DNA of 64,000 nt, taken from positions 1 to 64,000 of the forward strand of contig NZ_JAAQOM010000017.1 in NCBI RefSeq assembly GCF_011682055.1. Direction: 5' to 3'. Source of the stretch: Telluria antibiotica. Lineage in GTDB: Bacteria > Pseudomonadota > Gammaproteobacteria > Burkholderiales > Burkholderiaceae_D. The position numbers and the translations under genes were made by a program. Under the pieces are notes generated by a model. That model saw nothing but the letters and a program-made list of their open reading frames with translations, was not told where the DNA came from and did not search any database. Of the stretch, positions 17,809 to 28,046 are shown piece by piece. Position 1 is the stretch's first letter. Each line of letters begins with the position of its first letter.

Positions 17809-19776
17809 ATGAAGAATAAGAAAATACGCGAGATCATCCTCGGCAAGCCGCTCGACCCCATGAAGAGCGAGACGCGCCACTCGATGGCCCTGGTCGCCTT
17901 CCTCGCCTGGGTCGGGCTCGGTGCGGACGGCCTGTCCTCTTCCTCGTACGGTCCTGAAGAAACCTTCCGCGCGCTCGGTCCCCATACGCACCTCGGCCTG
18001 TACATGGCCATCGCGACGGCCGTCACCGTGTTCATCATCGCGCTCGCCTACAACCAGGTGATCGAACTGTTCCCGACCGGGGGCGGCGGCTACCGCGTGG
18101 CCACCAAGCTCGTCGGGCCGTATCTGGGCCTCGTGTCCGGTTGCGCTCTCATCCTCGACTATGTGCTGACCATCGCGATCTCGATCGCGTCCGGCGTCGA
18201 CGCGCTCGCGTCGTTCCTGCCGCTGGGGTTCCAGCCTTATAAATTGTGGGCCGAGGCGTTCTTCATCGCTCTGCTGATCGTGATGAATCTGCGCGGCCTG
18301 AAGGAGGCGATCCAGATCCTGCTGCCGATCTTCCTCGGCTTCGTTGCCACGCACCTCGTGCTGATCGTATACGGCATCGTCGCGCATGCGTCGCACCTGC
18401 CGCAGCTCGTGCCGAACACGATCGCGGAGACGGGGGCGCTCGCGCGCGAGATCGGCTGGGCGGGCGTCGCCGGCATGCTGCTGCTCGCGTACTCGCAGGG
18501 CGGCGGTACCTACACGGGCCTGGAAGCCGTGTCGAACAACGTCAACCTGCTGGCCGAGCCGCGCGTCCGCACGGGCAAGATGACGATGTTCTATATGGCG
18601 CTATCGCTCGCCGTCACGGCCGGCGGCATCATTTTGCTGTACCTGCTGTGGGATGCGCAGCCCACTGCCGGCGAGACGCTGAACGCGACCGCCTTCCGTC
18701 GCATCATCGCCAGCATGGGCTTCGGCAGCGAACTGGTGAACCAGGTGCTGCTCGCCGTCGCGCTCGCGTTCGAGGCGGGGCTGCTGTTCGTGGCGGCCAA
18801 TACGGGCTTCCTCGGCGGCCCGTCCGTGCTGTCGAACATGGCGTCGGATTCGTGGGTGCCCCACCAGTTCCGCTACCTGTCGACGCGCCTCGTCACGCAG
18901 AACGGCATCCTCGTGATGGGCATCGCCGCGCTGGCGATCCTCTTCTGGACGCGCGGCCAGGTCACCTTGCTCGTCGTGCTGTATTCGCTGTCCGTGTTCC
19001 TGACGTTCGCGATCTCGCTGTTCGGCCTGTGCCTGTACTGGTGGCGCCATCGCAAGGACACGGACAACGCGCGCTGGGTGCGCCGCTTCCTGCTGTCGGC
19101 GGTCGGATTCGTGATCTGCGCCGGCATCCTGGCCGTGCTCCTCGTCGAGCGCTTCATGCAGGGCGGCTGGGCGACGGCGCTCATCATCGCGGCCATCGCC
19201 AGCCTGTGCATCGTCATCCGCAATCACTATCGTGAAACCAAGCGCGCCATCCGCTCCGTCGACCGCGTGTTCGCGAACCAGCCGTTCGGCCCGGTGACGG
19301 AGCCCGTCGAGCCGGATCCGGATGCACAGACGGCCGTGTTCATCGTCGGTAACTCGCGCGGCGGCGGTTTGCACGCGCTGCTGTGGGTGCTGCGCATGTT
19401 CCCCGGCCACTTCAAGAATTTCCTGTTCGTGAACGCGCGCACGGTCGATTCGCATGCCTACGGCGGCGAAGGCGCGCTCGAAAAGATGCGGGAAGATGCG
19501 GCGCGGACGCTGGAATACTTCGTCGATTTCTGCCAGAGCCACGGCCTGGCGTCGGCGTCGTACATCGGGTTCGGTACGGATGCGGTGGAAGAGGTGACCC
19601 GCATGTGCGAGCAGCTCAACCGCGAGTATCCGAGCACGATCTTCTTCACCAGTAAATTGATCTTCGCGTCCGACAACTGGTTCACGCGGCTGTTGCACAA
19701 CCAGGCGTCGCTGGCGGTGCAGCGCCGGCTGCACCTGGAGGGCTTGCAGATGGTGATCCTGCCGATGAAGGTGTGA
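17809..19776 (+). CDS. APC-superfamily permease, KimA/KUP-like
   Basis: A 655-residue inner-membrane transporter with about 12 predicted helices (residues 25-470) and a cytosolic C-terminal region of about 180 residues. The first helix region GLGADGLSSSSYGPEETF closely parallels the discontinuous helix of KimA/YdaO-type potassium importers and related APC permeases. NQVIELFPTGGGGYRVATKLVGPYLGLVSG is also typical. The C-terminal part (TAVFIVGNSRGGGLHALLWV) resembles the universal-stress-protein-like regulatory domain seen in this group. High-affinity proton/potassium symport is the likely role; amino acid uptake is the alternative. It is divergent from tRNA-Leu and convergent with the next gene, so it is a monocistronic unit. 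Confidence 0.75.
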   Translation: MKNKKIREIILGKPLDPMKSETRHSMALVAFLAWVGLGADGLSSSSYGPEETFRALGPHTHLGLYMAIATAVTVFIIALAYNQVIELFPTGGGGYRVATKLVGPYLGLVSGCALILDYVLTIAISIASGVDALASFLPLGFQPYKLWAEAFFIALLIVMNLRGLKEAIQILLPIFLGFVATHLVLIVYGIVAHASHLPQLVPNTIAETGALAREIGWAGVAGMLLLAYSQGGGTYTGLEAVSNNVNLLAEPRVRTGKMTMFYMALSLAVTAGGIILLYLLWDAQPTAGETLNATAFRRIIASMGFGSELVNQVLLAVALAFEAGLLFVAANTGFLGGPSVLSNMASDSWVPHQFRYLSTRLVTQNGILVMGIAALAILFWTRGQVTLLVVLYSLSVFLTFAISLFGLCLYWWRHRKDTDNARWVRRFLLSAVGFVICAGILAVLLVERFMQGGWATALIIAAIASLCIVIRNHYRETKRAIRSVDRVFANQPFGPVTEPVEPDPDAQTAVFIVGNSRGGGLHALLWVLRMFPGHFKNFLFVNARTVDSHAYGGEGALEKMREDAARTLEYFVDFCQSHGLASASYIGFGTDAVEEVTRMCEQLNREYPSTIFFTSKLIFASDNWFTRLLHNQASLAVQRRLHLEGLQMVILPMKV

Positions 19777-19794
19777 GCCTTAAGGCTGGGCCCG

Positions 19795-20268
19795 TTAGCA
19801 GCTGAGATGGCGGCGCAGAGCTTGCAGCGTGCGTACGGGCCCGGTGACTTCGAGCAGGTGGTCGCGTACGGTCACCGTGATGTCCGCCCCGCGCGACATC
19901 GGCCAGCGTGCGGGGCGCATGCGATAGCGTACCGTGCCGGGACCGCGGTCGGTGGGGGCATAGCCAAGCCGTTCCATGGCATCGTCCAGCGTGCCGACCA
20001 GGTGGCATGCCGAGAAGCGCGTCGTGACTTCCAGGCGGCCAGGCAGGGTTCGCGCGGCCGTCGGCAACAGGGCGCCCATCAGGACCGGCACGACGATGTA
20101 GCCGAGCGGCGCCGTCGGATCGATCAAATGGAAGGCGACGACCAGGGCCGGCAGGCCCAGCAGCATGCTCAGCACGAGCAGTACGAGGCGCGGTGCGGGA
20201 TCGGCGGGAACGGGACGATGCGGGCCCTGCCGGACGCGCTCGATCTCGGAAAACGTCACGCTTTTCAT
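19795..20268 (-). CDS. hypothetical two-helix membrane protein
   Basis: A 157-residue protein of unknown function. The start at 20268 has a plausible ribosome site (AGGACT on the minus strand); an upstream in-frame ATG at 20310 would add 14 residues. A hydrophilic N-terminus is followed by two adjacent hydrophobic segments (LVLLVLSMLLGLPALVVAFHLI and IVVPVLMGALLPTA), then a basic C-terminal domain with several beta-like stretches (LEVTTRFSACHLVGTLDDAMERL; DITVTVRDHLLEVTGPV). It probably sits in the inner membrane with the C-terminal domain outside it. It lies downstream of the GT39 gene on the same strand after a terminator, so it is probably transcribed alone. No domain name can be given. 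Confidence 0.6.
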   Translation of the reverse strand: MKSVTFSEIERVRQGPHRPVPADPAPRLVLLVLSMLLGLPALVVAFHLIDPTAPLGYIVVPVLMGALLPTAARTLPGRLEVTTRFSACHLVGTLDDAMERLGYAPTDRGPGTVRYRMRPARWPMSRGADITVTVRDHLLEVTGPVRTLQALRRHLSC

Positions 20269-20449
20269 GGAAGAGTCCTTTCGTTGAGGGGCGGCTGGGA
20301 CCGGCCACACGTCCCATTTTGATCAAGCGCCCTTACGGCAGATTGACTTCTCTCAAATTCGGTCTTTCCGAGATGAATCGTTCTGCGATCGGAAGGTTCC
20401 TAGAAGGAACGACGTTTTCGATGCAGAAATGTGCGGCCGGCGCCGATAG

Positions 20450-20474
20450 AAAAAGGCCACCCCGATGGGTGGCC
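20450..20474 (-). terminator. Rho-independent terminator after GT39 gene
   Basis: Stem ggccaccc (20455-20462) / gggtggcc (20467-20474) with a CGAT loop, followed on the minus strand by five T residues (A-run 20450-20454). It lies 20 bp beyond the stop codon of the GT39 gene. Confidence 0.75.
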
Positions 20475-20493
20475 CCATGCGGAGGGCGCCAGG

Positions 20494-22254
20494 TCAGCGC
20501 GCGCGCCGGTACAGGCGGAAACGTTCGTCGCGGTCGGATGGACGACGGCCTTCCCACAGCAAGGTCCAGTCGCGTCCGTTGAACGGCACGGCGGCGCTGC
20601 CGCGCACGAGCGCGCCGTTCTGTATCGTGCTGTCCTGTGCGGCCGCTTTCTTGCCGACGCTGTCTTGAAGCAACAGGACGCTGCACTTGCCGCCGTCGAC
20701 GGGGGCGAAGGGCAGGTGGCCGAAGTAGGCGAACGAGGCGCGCTGGGCCGGGCCGACGTTCGTGTCGATGCAGTCGGCGTCGGCAGGCAGGCGCGCTGCG
20801 ATCTGCTGGGCCACGCTGGCGTAGCTCTTGCCATAGTTCAGGTCGGGCAGGAACAATGTCATCAGCAGGACCCACAGCAGGATCAGCCCGCCCGACGACA
20901 GCACTACGGCGCGCCACAGCACGGATGGCTGGCGCGACAGGCGCCAGTGCACGAGGTAAATCCAGCCGACGGTCGTCGCGGCGGCCACGAGGAAGGCGAC
21001 GAGCCCGAATTCCGGACGGAAGCCCGGCACGAGCTTCAGCGCGTTCTTGGCCAGTTGCGCGGGCCAGCCCGTCAGCTTGGCGATCCAGAACGCCCAGACG
21101 AGCCCACCCAGCAGCGTGAGCACCATCACGGAGAACCAGTCGATCGCATTGATTGCGCCGCGTTTCATCGTCGGCAGGCCGAATGCGGCCATCAGCGCCA
21201 TCGGCGGCAGCAGCTTGAGCAGGTCGCCGCTCTCCGGTACGGGGTCGCACAGGATCACGAGCGTGAGCACGCCGACGAAGCAGGTCGGCACGATGATGTG
21301 CAACAGCCCATGCTGGCGCCGCCAGGCCCAGGCGGCCCAGGCGGCGAACGGCCACGCAGGCCAGAAATACCAGATGCCGACGCGGAAGAACGCCTTGATT
21401 GCATGCCAGCCCGGCACGCTCAGCTGGTCGGCGTTCCAGGCCAGCCAGCCTGCGACGGGTGACAGGCCGTACGGATGCGCCAGCGTGGCCGGCACGGCCC
21501 ACACGAGCGTGATCAGCAGCGCGGTGCCCGCGGCCTGGCCGAGGCGGCGCAAGGTGAGCGTGGGCGGGAGCTTGAGGAAGCGCGTGCACAGGTACAGCGC
21601 GGCGAGCAGCGCGAGCGACGGGGCGTAGCCGCGCGTCAGCGTGAGCAGGCCCAGTGCGACGCCGACGAGCATGGCGTTGCGCGGCGTGGCGTCCTCGATG
21701 TAGCGCACCGAGCGGAACAGGAACCAGGACAGCAGGGCGCCCTGCAAGGTCACAGCCAGAGTCTCGTGGCTGTGCAGCAGCAGGCCCAGGCAGCCGAGGT
21801 AGATCAGCACGGCCGTATCGGCCAGCGTGCGGCCGTAGTCGTTCGGTTCCGGCTGGCCGCCGAACGCCAGGCGCAGCGGCTGCGCTTCCGAGCGCCGGCC
21901 CAGGTGGAATGCCGTGTGCCACAGCGACAGGGCGCCCAGCGCGAAGATGCCGATGGTCGAGATACGCGCGCCGAGCACGTCGCCCACGAGCCAGCCGAAC
22001 AGCTTGATGCACAGCGCGCCGAGCCAGAATGCCAGCGGTCCTTCGTCGGGCACCGGCAGGCCGGCGATATGGGGCATCAGCCAGTCCTGGATGCCGCCGT
22101 GCGCCATCGTCCACATGATGCCGAAGCTGGCGGCGTCATCCTTCCACGGATCGCGCCCGATGAGGCCCGGCAGGATGTACAACAGGCCGAGTGCGTACAA
22201 AGCCCAGCGTGGCAGCGCGAGGGTGGCGGCGGCGGGAAGGCGGACGGGTTTCAT
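20494..22254 (-). CDS. GT39/ArnT-like membrane glycosyltransferase
   Basis: A 586-residue polytopic inner-membrane protein with about a dozen hydrophobic helices and a C-terminal periplasmic domain. After the first helix it has GRDPWKDDAASFG, equivalent to the acidic DE/DD loop of PMT/ArnT enzymes, and then the PDEGPLAFWLGA segment, both typical of GT39-fold transferases that use polyprenyl-phosphate sugars. Likely roles are lipid A or surface glycan modification. An upstream in-frame ATG at 22482 would run through the rpmE2 terminator, so the start at 22254, which puts a membrane helix near the N-terminus, is preferred. It lies downstream of rpmE2 but is separated from it by a terminator. 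Confidence 0.75.
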   Translation of the reverse strand: MKPVRLPAAATLALPRWALYALGLLYILPGLIGRDPWKDDAASFGIMWTMAHGGIQDWLMPHIAGLPVPDEGPLAFWLGALCIKLFGWLVGDVLGARISTIGIFALGALSLWHTAFHLGRRSEAQPLRLAFGGQPEPNDYGRTLADTAVLIYLGCLGLLLHSHETLAVTLQGALLSWFLFRSVRYIEDATPRNAMLVGVALGLLTLTRGYAPSLALLAALYLCTRFLKLPPTLTLRRLGQAAGTALLITLVWAVPATLAHPYGLSPVAGWLAWNADQLSVPGWHAIKAFFRVGIWYFWPAWPFAAWAAWAWRRQHGLLHIIVPTCFVGVLTLVILCDPVPESGDLLKLLPPMALMAAFGLPTMKRGAINAIDWFSVMVLTLLGGLVWAFWIAKLTGWPAQLAKNALKLVPGFRPEFGLVAFLVAAATTVGWIYLVHWRLSRQPSVLWRAVVLSSGGLILLWVLLMTLFLPDLNYGKSYASVAQQIAARLPADADCIDTNVGPAQRASFAYFGHLPFAPVDGGKCSVLLLQDSVGKKAAAQDSTIQNGALVRGSAAVPFNGRDWTLLWEGRRPSDRDERFRLYRRAR

Positions 22255-22371
22255 CGATAGCGCGAAGTCATGCAATAAATTATTGTCGCGTAGTATAAGG
22301 GGACCGTGGAAAAGCGTCGCGGTTGGCATTGCTACCAGGCGTAACCCGAGGGCCCCCATTGGCATCCGGCG

Positions 22372-22400
22372 AAAAAAAAAAGGAAGCCCGCAGGCTTCCT
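22372..22400 (-). terminator. Rho-independent terminator after rpmE2
   Basis: Stem aggaagcc (22381-22388) / ggcttcct (22393-22400) with a CGCA loop and a run of nine or ten T residues on the minus strand. It is 20 bp past the rpmE2 stop codon. Confidence 0.9.
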
Positions 22401-22420
22401 CGTGTTCGCTCGTCGGGGAC

Positions 22421-22690
22421 TTAGCCGTTGGCGACGCTGGTCTTCGAGCCGACCGAGCCGAACTTCTGGCGGAATTTTTCAACGCGGCCAGCGGTGTCGA
22501 CGATCTTGTGCTTGCCGGTAAAGAACGGGTGCGATTCAGCGGACACCTCGATCTTGACCAGCGGGTAGTCTTTACCTTCGAAATTGATGGTTTCGCGGGT
22601 AGCGATGGTCGAACGGGTGATGAATTTGAAATCGCAGGACAGGTCGTGGAACACGACTTCGCGGTAATCCGGATGGATATCGGTCTTCAT
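22421..22690 (-). CDS. rpmE2: 50S ribosomal protein L31 type B
   Basis: An 89-residue ribosomal protein. The sequence MKTDIHPDYREVVFHDLSCDF, then FKFITRSTIAT, and the C-terminal ESHPFFTGKHKIVDTAGRVEKFRQKF block are characteristic of the type B form, which lacks the zinc-binding Cys set of type A; only one Cys is seen. In many bacteria this paralogue replaces the zinc form under zinc limitation, but in betaproteobacteria it is often the only L31. The start at 22690 fits the conserved N-terminus. It is the last gene of the trxA-rho-rpmE2 neighbourhood. No Zur-like operator was recognised upstream. Confidence 0.96.
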   Translation of the reverse strand: MKTDIHPDYREVVFHDLSCDFKFITRSTIATRETINFEGKDYPLVKIEVSAESHPFFTGKHKIVDTAGRVEKFRQKFGSVGSKTSVANG

Positions 22691-22832
22691 GGTTTTGCCT
22701 TGGTTAAGTTGGTAGCCAAACGGCACTTCGTCGGTCGACCTGCTTCTTGACCCGATTGCCGATCACTTGCCAGGGTTGGATACGGAACCGGAGATTATAA
22801 GCCAGCCGTGCCGCCAAGGCAACGGGTGCGAC

Positions 22833-23102
22833 TCAGGCGCCGTGCAGGCGTGCCATCATCGTGAGGATCATGCCACCGAAGCCGAACACCATGGTGACGG
22901 CCGTGGCCGCCATCCACTTGCTCAACCGCGCGGCTTCCGCATGGATGTCGGTCTTGAGTTCGGCTTTCAGTTCCGAGAGATCGGCTTTGTTGGGCAGCAT
23001 GGTCAGTGTCGTATCGAAGCGGGTTTCGAGGACAGTCAGCCGGCGGTCGAGCATCGAGTCCTTGTGCTGGACCGGCGCGTCATGCAAGTCGTTGGAAGTC
23101 AT
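22833..23102 (-). CDS. small coiled-coil plus membrane-helix protein
   Basis: An 89-residue hypothetical protein. The ATG at 23102 is preceded by an AGGAGA-type site on the minus strand (tctcct at 23106-23111). Residues 10-60 are charged and heptad-like (LDRRLTVLETRFDTTLTMLPNKADLSELKAELKTD in part), and residues 62-85 form a single hydrophobic helix ending in RLHGA. This layout, a cytoplasmic coiled coil anchored by a C-terminal helix, resembles small DUF1640-like or phage-accessory membrane proteins. It sits between rho and rpmE2 on the same strand, after the rho terminator. Function unknown. Confidence 0.6.
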   Translation of the reverse strand: MTSNDLHDAPVQHKDSMLDRRLTVLETRFDTTLTMLPNKADLSELKAELKTDIHAEAARLSKWMAATAVTMVFGFGGMILTMMARLHGA

Positions 23103-23189
23103 GAGAGTCTCCTTGGCTGTCTCGGTGCGGATTCTCCGCCCCCTGACCACCGTCGACTTGACATAAACGAATCGTAGCGCAAAAAGCAG

Positions 23190-23214
23190 AAAAGGCGAGT
23201 ACGACTCGCCTTTT
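23190..23214 (-). terminator. Rho-independent terminator after rho
   Basis: An 11-bp perfect stem, aaaaggcgagt (23190-23200) and actcgcctttt (23204-23214), with an ACG loop, 24 bp past the rho stop codon. T-tracts are present on both strands, so it could work in either direction. Confidence 0.85.
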
Positions 23215-23237
23215 CGTTCGATGCCAGGGCTGGAGGA

Positions 23238-24500
<1,263 letters not shown>

Positions 24501-24638
24501 GTGTCGGGTGTCCCGTGACGGGAAAGTAAAGGTAGGGGAGGGAACTGCGTGGGTTAATCAAAGGGATAGGATCGGAATCGATCGTCTACCCGGTCCGGAA
24601 CAGGCGGCAGTGCGGGCGCGCTGCCGCCACCTATGGTA

Positions 24639-24965
24639 TCAGATGTTGCTATCGATGAAAGCAGTCAGCTGGCCTTTCGCCATTGCGCCGACTTTCTGGG
24701 CGGCTGCCACACCGTTCTTGAACAGGATCAGCGTCGGGATGCCACGGATGCCGAACTTGGCCGGCACGGCCTGGTTCGCATCGACGTCCATCTTCGCGAT
24801 CAGCAGCTTGCCATCGTATTCTTTCGCGACTTCTTCCAGGATCGGCGCAATCATCTTGCAGGGGCCGCACCACTCGGCCCAGAAGTCGACGAGGACCGGA
24901 CGCTCGGACTTCAGCACGTCGGTTTCGAAAGATGCATCGCTGATGTGTTTGATGTTTTCGCTCAT
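24639..24965 (-). CDS. trxA: thioredoxin 1
   Basis: A 108-residue cytosolic disulfide reductase that supplies electrons to ribonucleotide reductase, methionine sulfoxide reductase and others. The active site WAEWCGPCKM has Cys33 and Cys36, the buried Asp is in VLVDFWAEW, and the cis-proline is in GIRGIPTLILF. All are classical for TrxA. It is upstream of rho on the same strand, the conserved trxA-rho arrangement. The 388 bp upstream should carry its promoter. Confidence 0.97.
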   Translation of the reverse strand: MSENIKHISDASFETDVLKSERPVLVDFWAEWCGPCKMIAPILEEVAKEYDGKLLIAKMDVDANQAVPAKFGIRGIPTLILFKNGVAAAQKVGAMAKGQLTAFIDSNI

Positions 24966-25353
24966 GTTTTCCTCAAGAGAGGTAGGTCAATTTAACGCCT
25001 GCAGGTCGTCGGGCACATTGCAAACCTGCTGCGAACTCGCGACGGTTTTCAAGGTGCCCTTAATCTCTAATCCTGCTCGGTAGTGTCAGCCGGTTCCCGT
25101 ACTAATCAGACTGGCTTGCTGCACAAAGGTGGTGCCAATGTGTGCAATATTCAATAGTGGAAGAGCTGCAAGAGGATGTCAGGCGGGGTTTAAGCGGAAT
25201 AATAACCGATTTTTTTGGAACGTGTTCGTAAGCTTTGTACAAAATCTCAACATGCTCACGTTTCCTGATTGCGCGCAGCCATGATCGCGAAAGCGGGGCA
25301 GGCTCGGCGACGACGCCGGAACTATTTTGCGCGCCGTGGTCCGACTGGCATCG
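24966..25353. other. intergenic region between trxA and hutC
   Basis: 388 bp without a recognisable gene, AT-richer between 25070 and 25270. It should hold the trxA promoter on the minus strand and the 3' end of the hutC transcript. A short T-run (gatttttttgg near 25210) is not preceded by an obvious stem. No RNA family or operator was recognised. Confidence 0.4.
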
Positions 25354-26121
25354 TCAGCCCACGCTGCCCGTGAACTTGTACAAATGACCCGGGTGCCACA
25401 TCGTCACGACGGACGCCACGCGGCCGTTCGACGTCGTGCGGCGCTTGAGCACGAGGCACGACGTGCCGGGGGCGACGTCGAGCATCTCCGCCACGTCGCG
25501 CGGTGCCGGCAGCGCTTCGATGCTGTAGGTGGCGCCTTGCAGCGGCGCCGCTTCCATCAGGTGTTCGTTGGGGGTGATGCGCGCGAAGTCCTGGTCGAGG
25601 TAGGCGGGTGCGCATTCCGGGTTGACCCAGCGGTCCTCGACCTGGATCGGCTGGCCGTTCTCGTCGTGCACGATCAGCGAATGGAACAACGGCGTGCCGG
25701 GGGCGAGGTCGAACTGGCGCGCCAGCGCTTCGCCCGCGAGGCTTTGTTCCAGCAGGCGCGGACGGCTCGCGTGCACGTGGCCGCGCGCGCGGACCTCGTC
25801 GGCGATATTGCGGATCTCGACCAGCGTCGCCTGGTACTTCTGCGGCGCGACATAGGTGCCGGAACCCTGGCGGCGCGTGAGCACCTGTTCCGCCGTCAGT
25901 TCGCGCACGGCGCGGTTGACGGTCATGCGCGAGACACCGAACTGGCGCACGAGCGCCTGCTCGGACGGCACGAGGTCGCCTTCCTTCCAGCGGCCCGATG
26001 CGATCTCGCCCAGCAGGTAGTCCTTGATGCGCTGGAAAATGGGCGTGCTGTCTTGCGCGATCTGTTCGTCCAAACTACTCTCCGGAATTCGGGATGCCAT
26101 CTCGTCGATTAGAGGCGTCAT
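25354..26121 (-). CDS. hutC: histidine utilisation repressor HutC (GntR family)
   Basis: A 255-residue GntR/HutC-family repressor. An N-terminal winged HTH (about 25-95: PIFQRIKDYLLGEIASGRW, LVPSEQALVRQFGVSRMTVNRAVREL, RRQGSGTYV) is followed by a UTRA ligand domain (about 115-250) that in HutC binds urocanate. The ATG at 26121 is used here; ATG 26100 would give 248 residues. It is transcribed away from ada with 111 bp between them and lies about 6 kb upstream of the hutU operon, which runs on the opposite strand. Identification as HutC rather than another GntR protein rests on sequence resemblance plus the nearby hut genes and the palindrome at the hutU promoter. Confidence 0.85.
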   Translation of the reverse strand: MTPLIDEMASRIPESSLDEQIAQDSTPIFQRIKDYLLGEIASGRWKEGDLVPSEQALVRQFGVSRMTVNRAVRELTAEQVLTRRQGSGTYVAPQKYQATLVEIRNIADEVRARGHVHASRPRLLEQSLAGEALARQFDLAPGTPLFHSLIVHDENGQPIQVEDRWVNPECAPAYLDQDFARITPNEHLMEAAPLQGATYSIEALPAPRDVAEMLDVAPGTSCLVLKRRTTSNGRVASVVTMWHPGHLYKFTGSVG

Positions 26122-26232
26122 TCTAACACCGCGAGCCGCGCCCGGCCCTGCCGCGAATTCGAAAGCAAGACCCGAAGTGTTTGCCGCGACGCCCGCGCTT
26201 ACGATGGGGCCATCGAGAATCTGGAGAACGAG

Positions 26233-27360
26233 ATGAACACTGCCACCATCCGCCGACCGGCCGCAGCGGCCCCTGCGTCGCCTGCAATCTATACCACCGA
26301 CGACGAGCGCTGGGCCGCGATCGTCGCCCGCACGCGCGAGGCCGACGGCCAATTCTTGTATTCCGTGCGCAGCACAGGCGTGTATTGTCGGCCCTCGTGT
26401 CCGTCGCGCACGCCGCGCCGCGCCAACGTCGCCTTCCACGCGACGACTCAGGACGCCAAGGCGGCGGGCTTCCGGGCCTGCCTGCGCTGCCGGCCCGATG
26501 AACCGCCGCTGGCCGAGCGCCAGGCCGATGCCGTCGCGAAGGCGTGCCGCCTGATCGACGCCGCCGAGGAAGAGCCGGACCTCGCCTGCCTGGCCGCGGC
26601 CTGCGGCATGAGCCGCTTCCACTTCCACCGCATCTTCAAGGCCCACACGGGCATCACGCCCAAGGCCTATGCGGCGGCACGGCGCGCCGAGCGCCTCAAG
26701 CAGGGCCTCGCGCAGGCAGGCACCGTCACCGCGGCCGCCTACGATGCCGGCTTCAATTCCAGCGGCCGTTTCTATGCCGCGTCGTCCGGCGTGCTGGGCA
26801 TGACGCCCAAGCGCTACCGCGCGGGCGGCGGCGGGGAAGCGATCCGGTTCGCCGTCGCGCAGTGCTCGCTGGGCGCGCTGCTCGTCGCCGCGACCGACAA
26901 AGGCATCTGCTGCATCCTGCTCGGCGACGACCCCGACGCGCTCGTGCGCGACCTGCAGGACCGCTTCCCGAAGGCGGACCTGATCGGCGCCGAGCCGGCG
27001 TTCGAGCGCACCGTCGCGCAGGTCGTCGCGTTCGTCGAGGCACCGCGCCTCGGCCTCGACCTGCCGCTCGACGTGCGCGGCACCGCGTTCCAGCAGCGTG
27101 TCTGGCAGGCGCTGCGTCAGATCCCGGCGGGGCAGACGGTCGGCTACGCGGAACTGGCCGCGCGCCTCGGCATGCCGCAGGGCGCGCGCGCCATCGCGGG
27201 CGCGTGCGCGGCCAATCCCGTGGCCGTGGCGATTCCGTGCCACCGCGTCGTGCGCAACGACGGATCGATCTCCGGCTACCGCTGGGGCGTCGAGCGCAAG
27301 CATGCGCTGCTGCAGCGCGAGGCCAGCCAGGCCGATGCGCACAAGGCCGAGGCAGCATGA
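26233..27360 (+). CDS. ada: Ada: methylphosphotriester/O6-methylguanine-DNA methyltransferase and activator
   Basis: A 375-residue bifunctional DNA repair protein and transcriptional activator of the adaptive response. The N-terminal Ada zinc domain has Cys52, Cys56, Cys83 and Cys86 (GVYCRPSC; RACLRCRPD), one of which accepts methyl from phosphotriesters. An AraC-type HTH follows (about 100-195: LACLAAACGMSRFHFHRIFK). The C-terminal methyltransferase domain has the suicide cysteine Cys336 in the IPCHRV motif. All three functional parts are intact. A ribosome site (GGAGA) precedes the ATG. The oxygenase gene overlaps its stop codon (ATGA), so both are likely induced together. Ada normally activates its own promoter after methylation. 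Confidence 0.95.
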   Translation: MNTATIRRPAAAAPASPAIYTTDDERWAAIVARTREADGQFLYSVRSTGVYCRPSCPSRTPRRANVAFHATTQDAKAAGFRACLRCRPDEPPLAERQADAVAKACRLIDAAEEEPDLACLAAACGMSRFHFHRIFKAHTGITPKAYAAARRAERLKQGLAQAGTVTAAAYDAGFNSSGRFYAASSGVLGMTPKRYRAGGGGEAIRFAVAQCSLGALLVAATDKGICCILLGDDPDALVRDLQDRFPKADLIGAEPAFERTVAQVVAFVEAPRLGLDLPLDVRGTAFQQRVWQALRQIPAGQTVGYAELAARLGMPQGARAIAGACAANPVAVAIPCHRVVRNDGSISGYRWGVERKHALLQREASQADAHKAEAA

Positions 27361-28046
27361 AGGACATCGACTGGGACCGCGTCGGGAGCGACCTCGATGA
27401 CTTCGGCTGCGCCGTGCTGCCCGCGCTGCTCGATGCCGGGCAGTGCGCGGCGTATGCCGTTGGCTATGCGGACGATGAGCGCTTCCGCAGCCGCGTCGTG
27501 ATGGAGCGCCACGGTTTCGGGCGGGGCGAATACCGCTATTACGCATATCCGCTGCCGCCTGGTCTTGCGGACTTGCGCACGGCGCTGTATCCGCCGCTGG
27601 CGCGCATCGCCAATCGCTGGCAGGCGGCGCTCGGGTTGCCCGAGCGCTATCCGGACGCGCACGCCGACTACCTGGCACGCTGCCATGCGGCCGGCCAGCT
27701 GCGGCCGACTCCGTTGTTGCTGCAATACGGCCCGGGCGACTACAACTGCCTCCACCAGGACCTGTACGGCGACTTCGTGTTCCCGCTGCAGGTGGCCATG
27801 CTGCTGTCACGCCCCGGTCTTGACTTCGCCGGCGGCGAGTTCGTGCTGACGGAGCAGCGTCCGCGCATGCAGTCGCGCGTCGAAGTGGTGCCGCTGGGGC
27901 AGGGCGACGCCGTCGTCTTCCCCGTGCACACGCGCCCCGTGAACGGCACGCGCGGCATCTACCGCGTGAACATGCGCCACGGCGTCAGCCGCATCCGCAG
28001 CGGCCGGAGGCATACGCTCGGCATCATCTTTCACGACGCCGCCTGA
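27357..28046 (+). CDS. 2OG-Fe(II) oxygenase co-transcribed with ada
   Basis: A 229-residue dioxygenase-fold protein whose start overlaps the ada stop codon. Candidate metal ligands are the HQD triad part in NCLHQDLYGDFVFPLQ and a distal His in NMRHGVS. A basic residue in GRRHTLGIIFHDA may bind 2-oxoglutarate. It is not AlkB-like by its core motifs; it belongs to the prolyl-hydroxylase-like oxygenases often found next to ada, and may repair or hydroxylate alkylated substrates (inferred from context). The last 42 bp of the gene (28005-28046) are repeated, diverged, beyond the adjacent RAYT element at 28951-28992. The stop codon is immediately followed by that element. Confidence 0.8.
   Translation: MKDIDWDRVGSDLDDFGCAVLPALLDAGQCAAYAVGYADDERFRSRVVMERHGFGRGEYRYYAYPLPPGLADLRTALYPPLARIANRWQAALGLPERYPDAHADYLARCHAAGQLRPTPLLLQYGPGDYNCLHQDLYGDFVFPLQVAMLLSRPGLDFAGGEFVLTEQRPRMQSRVEVVPLGQGDAVVFPVHTRPVNGTRGIYRVNMRHGVSRIRSGRRHTLGIIFHDAA

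Noticed and set aside
26544..27356. Long plus-strand frame overlapping ada in another phase
   Set aside because: Only its last part (from 27357) is a real gene, the oxygenase; the upstream part is an Arg-rich shadow of ada.
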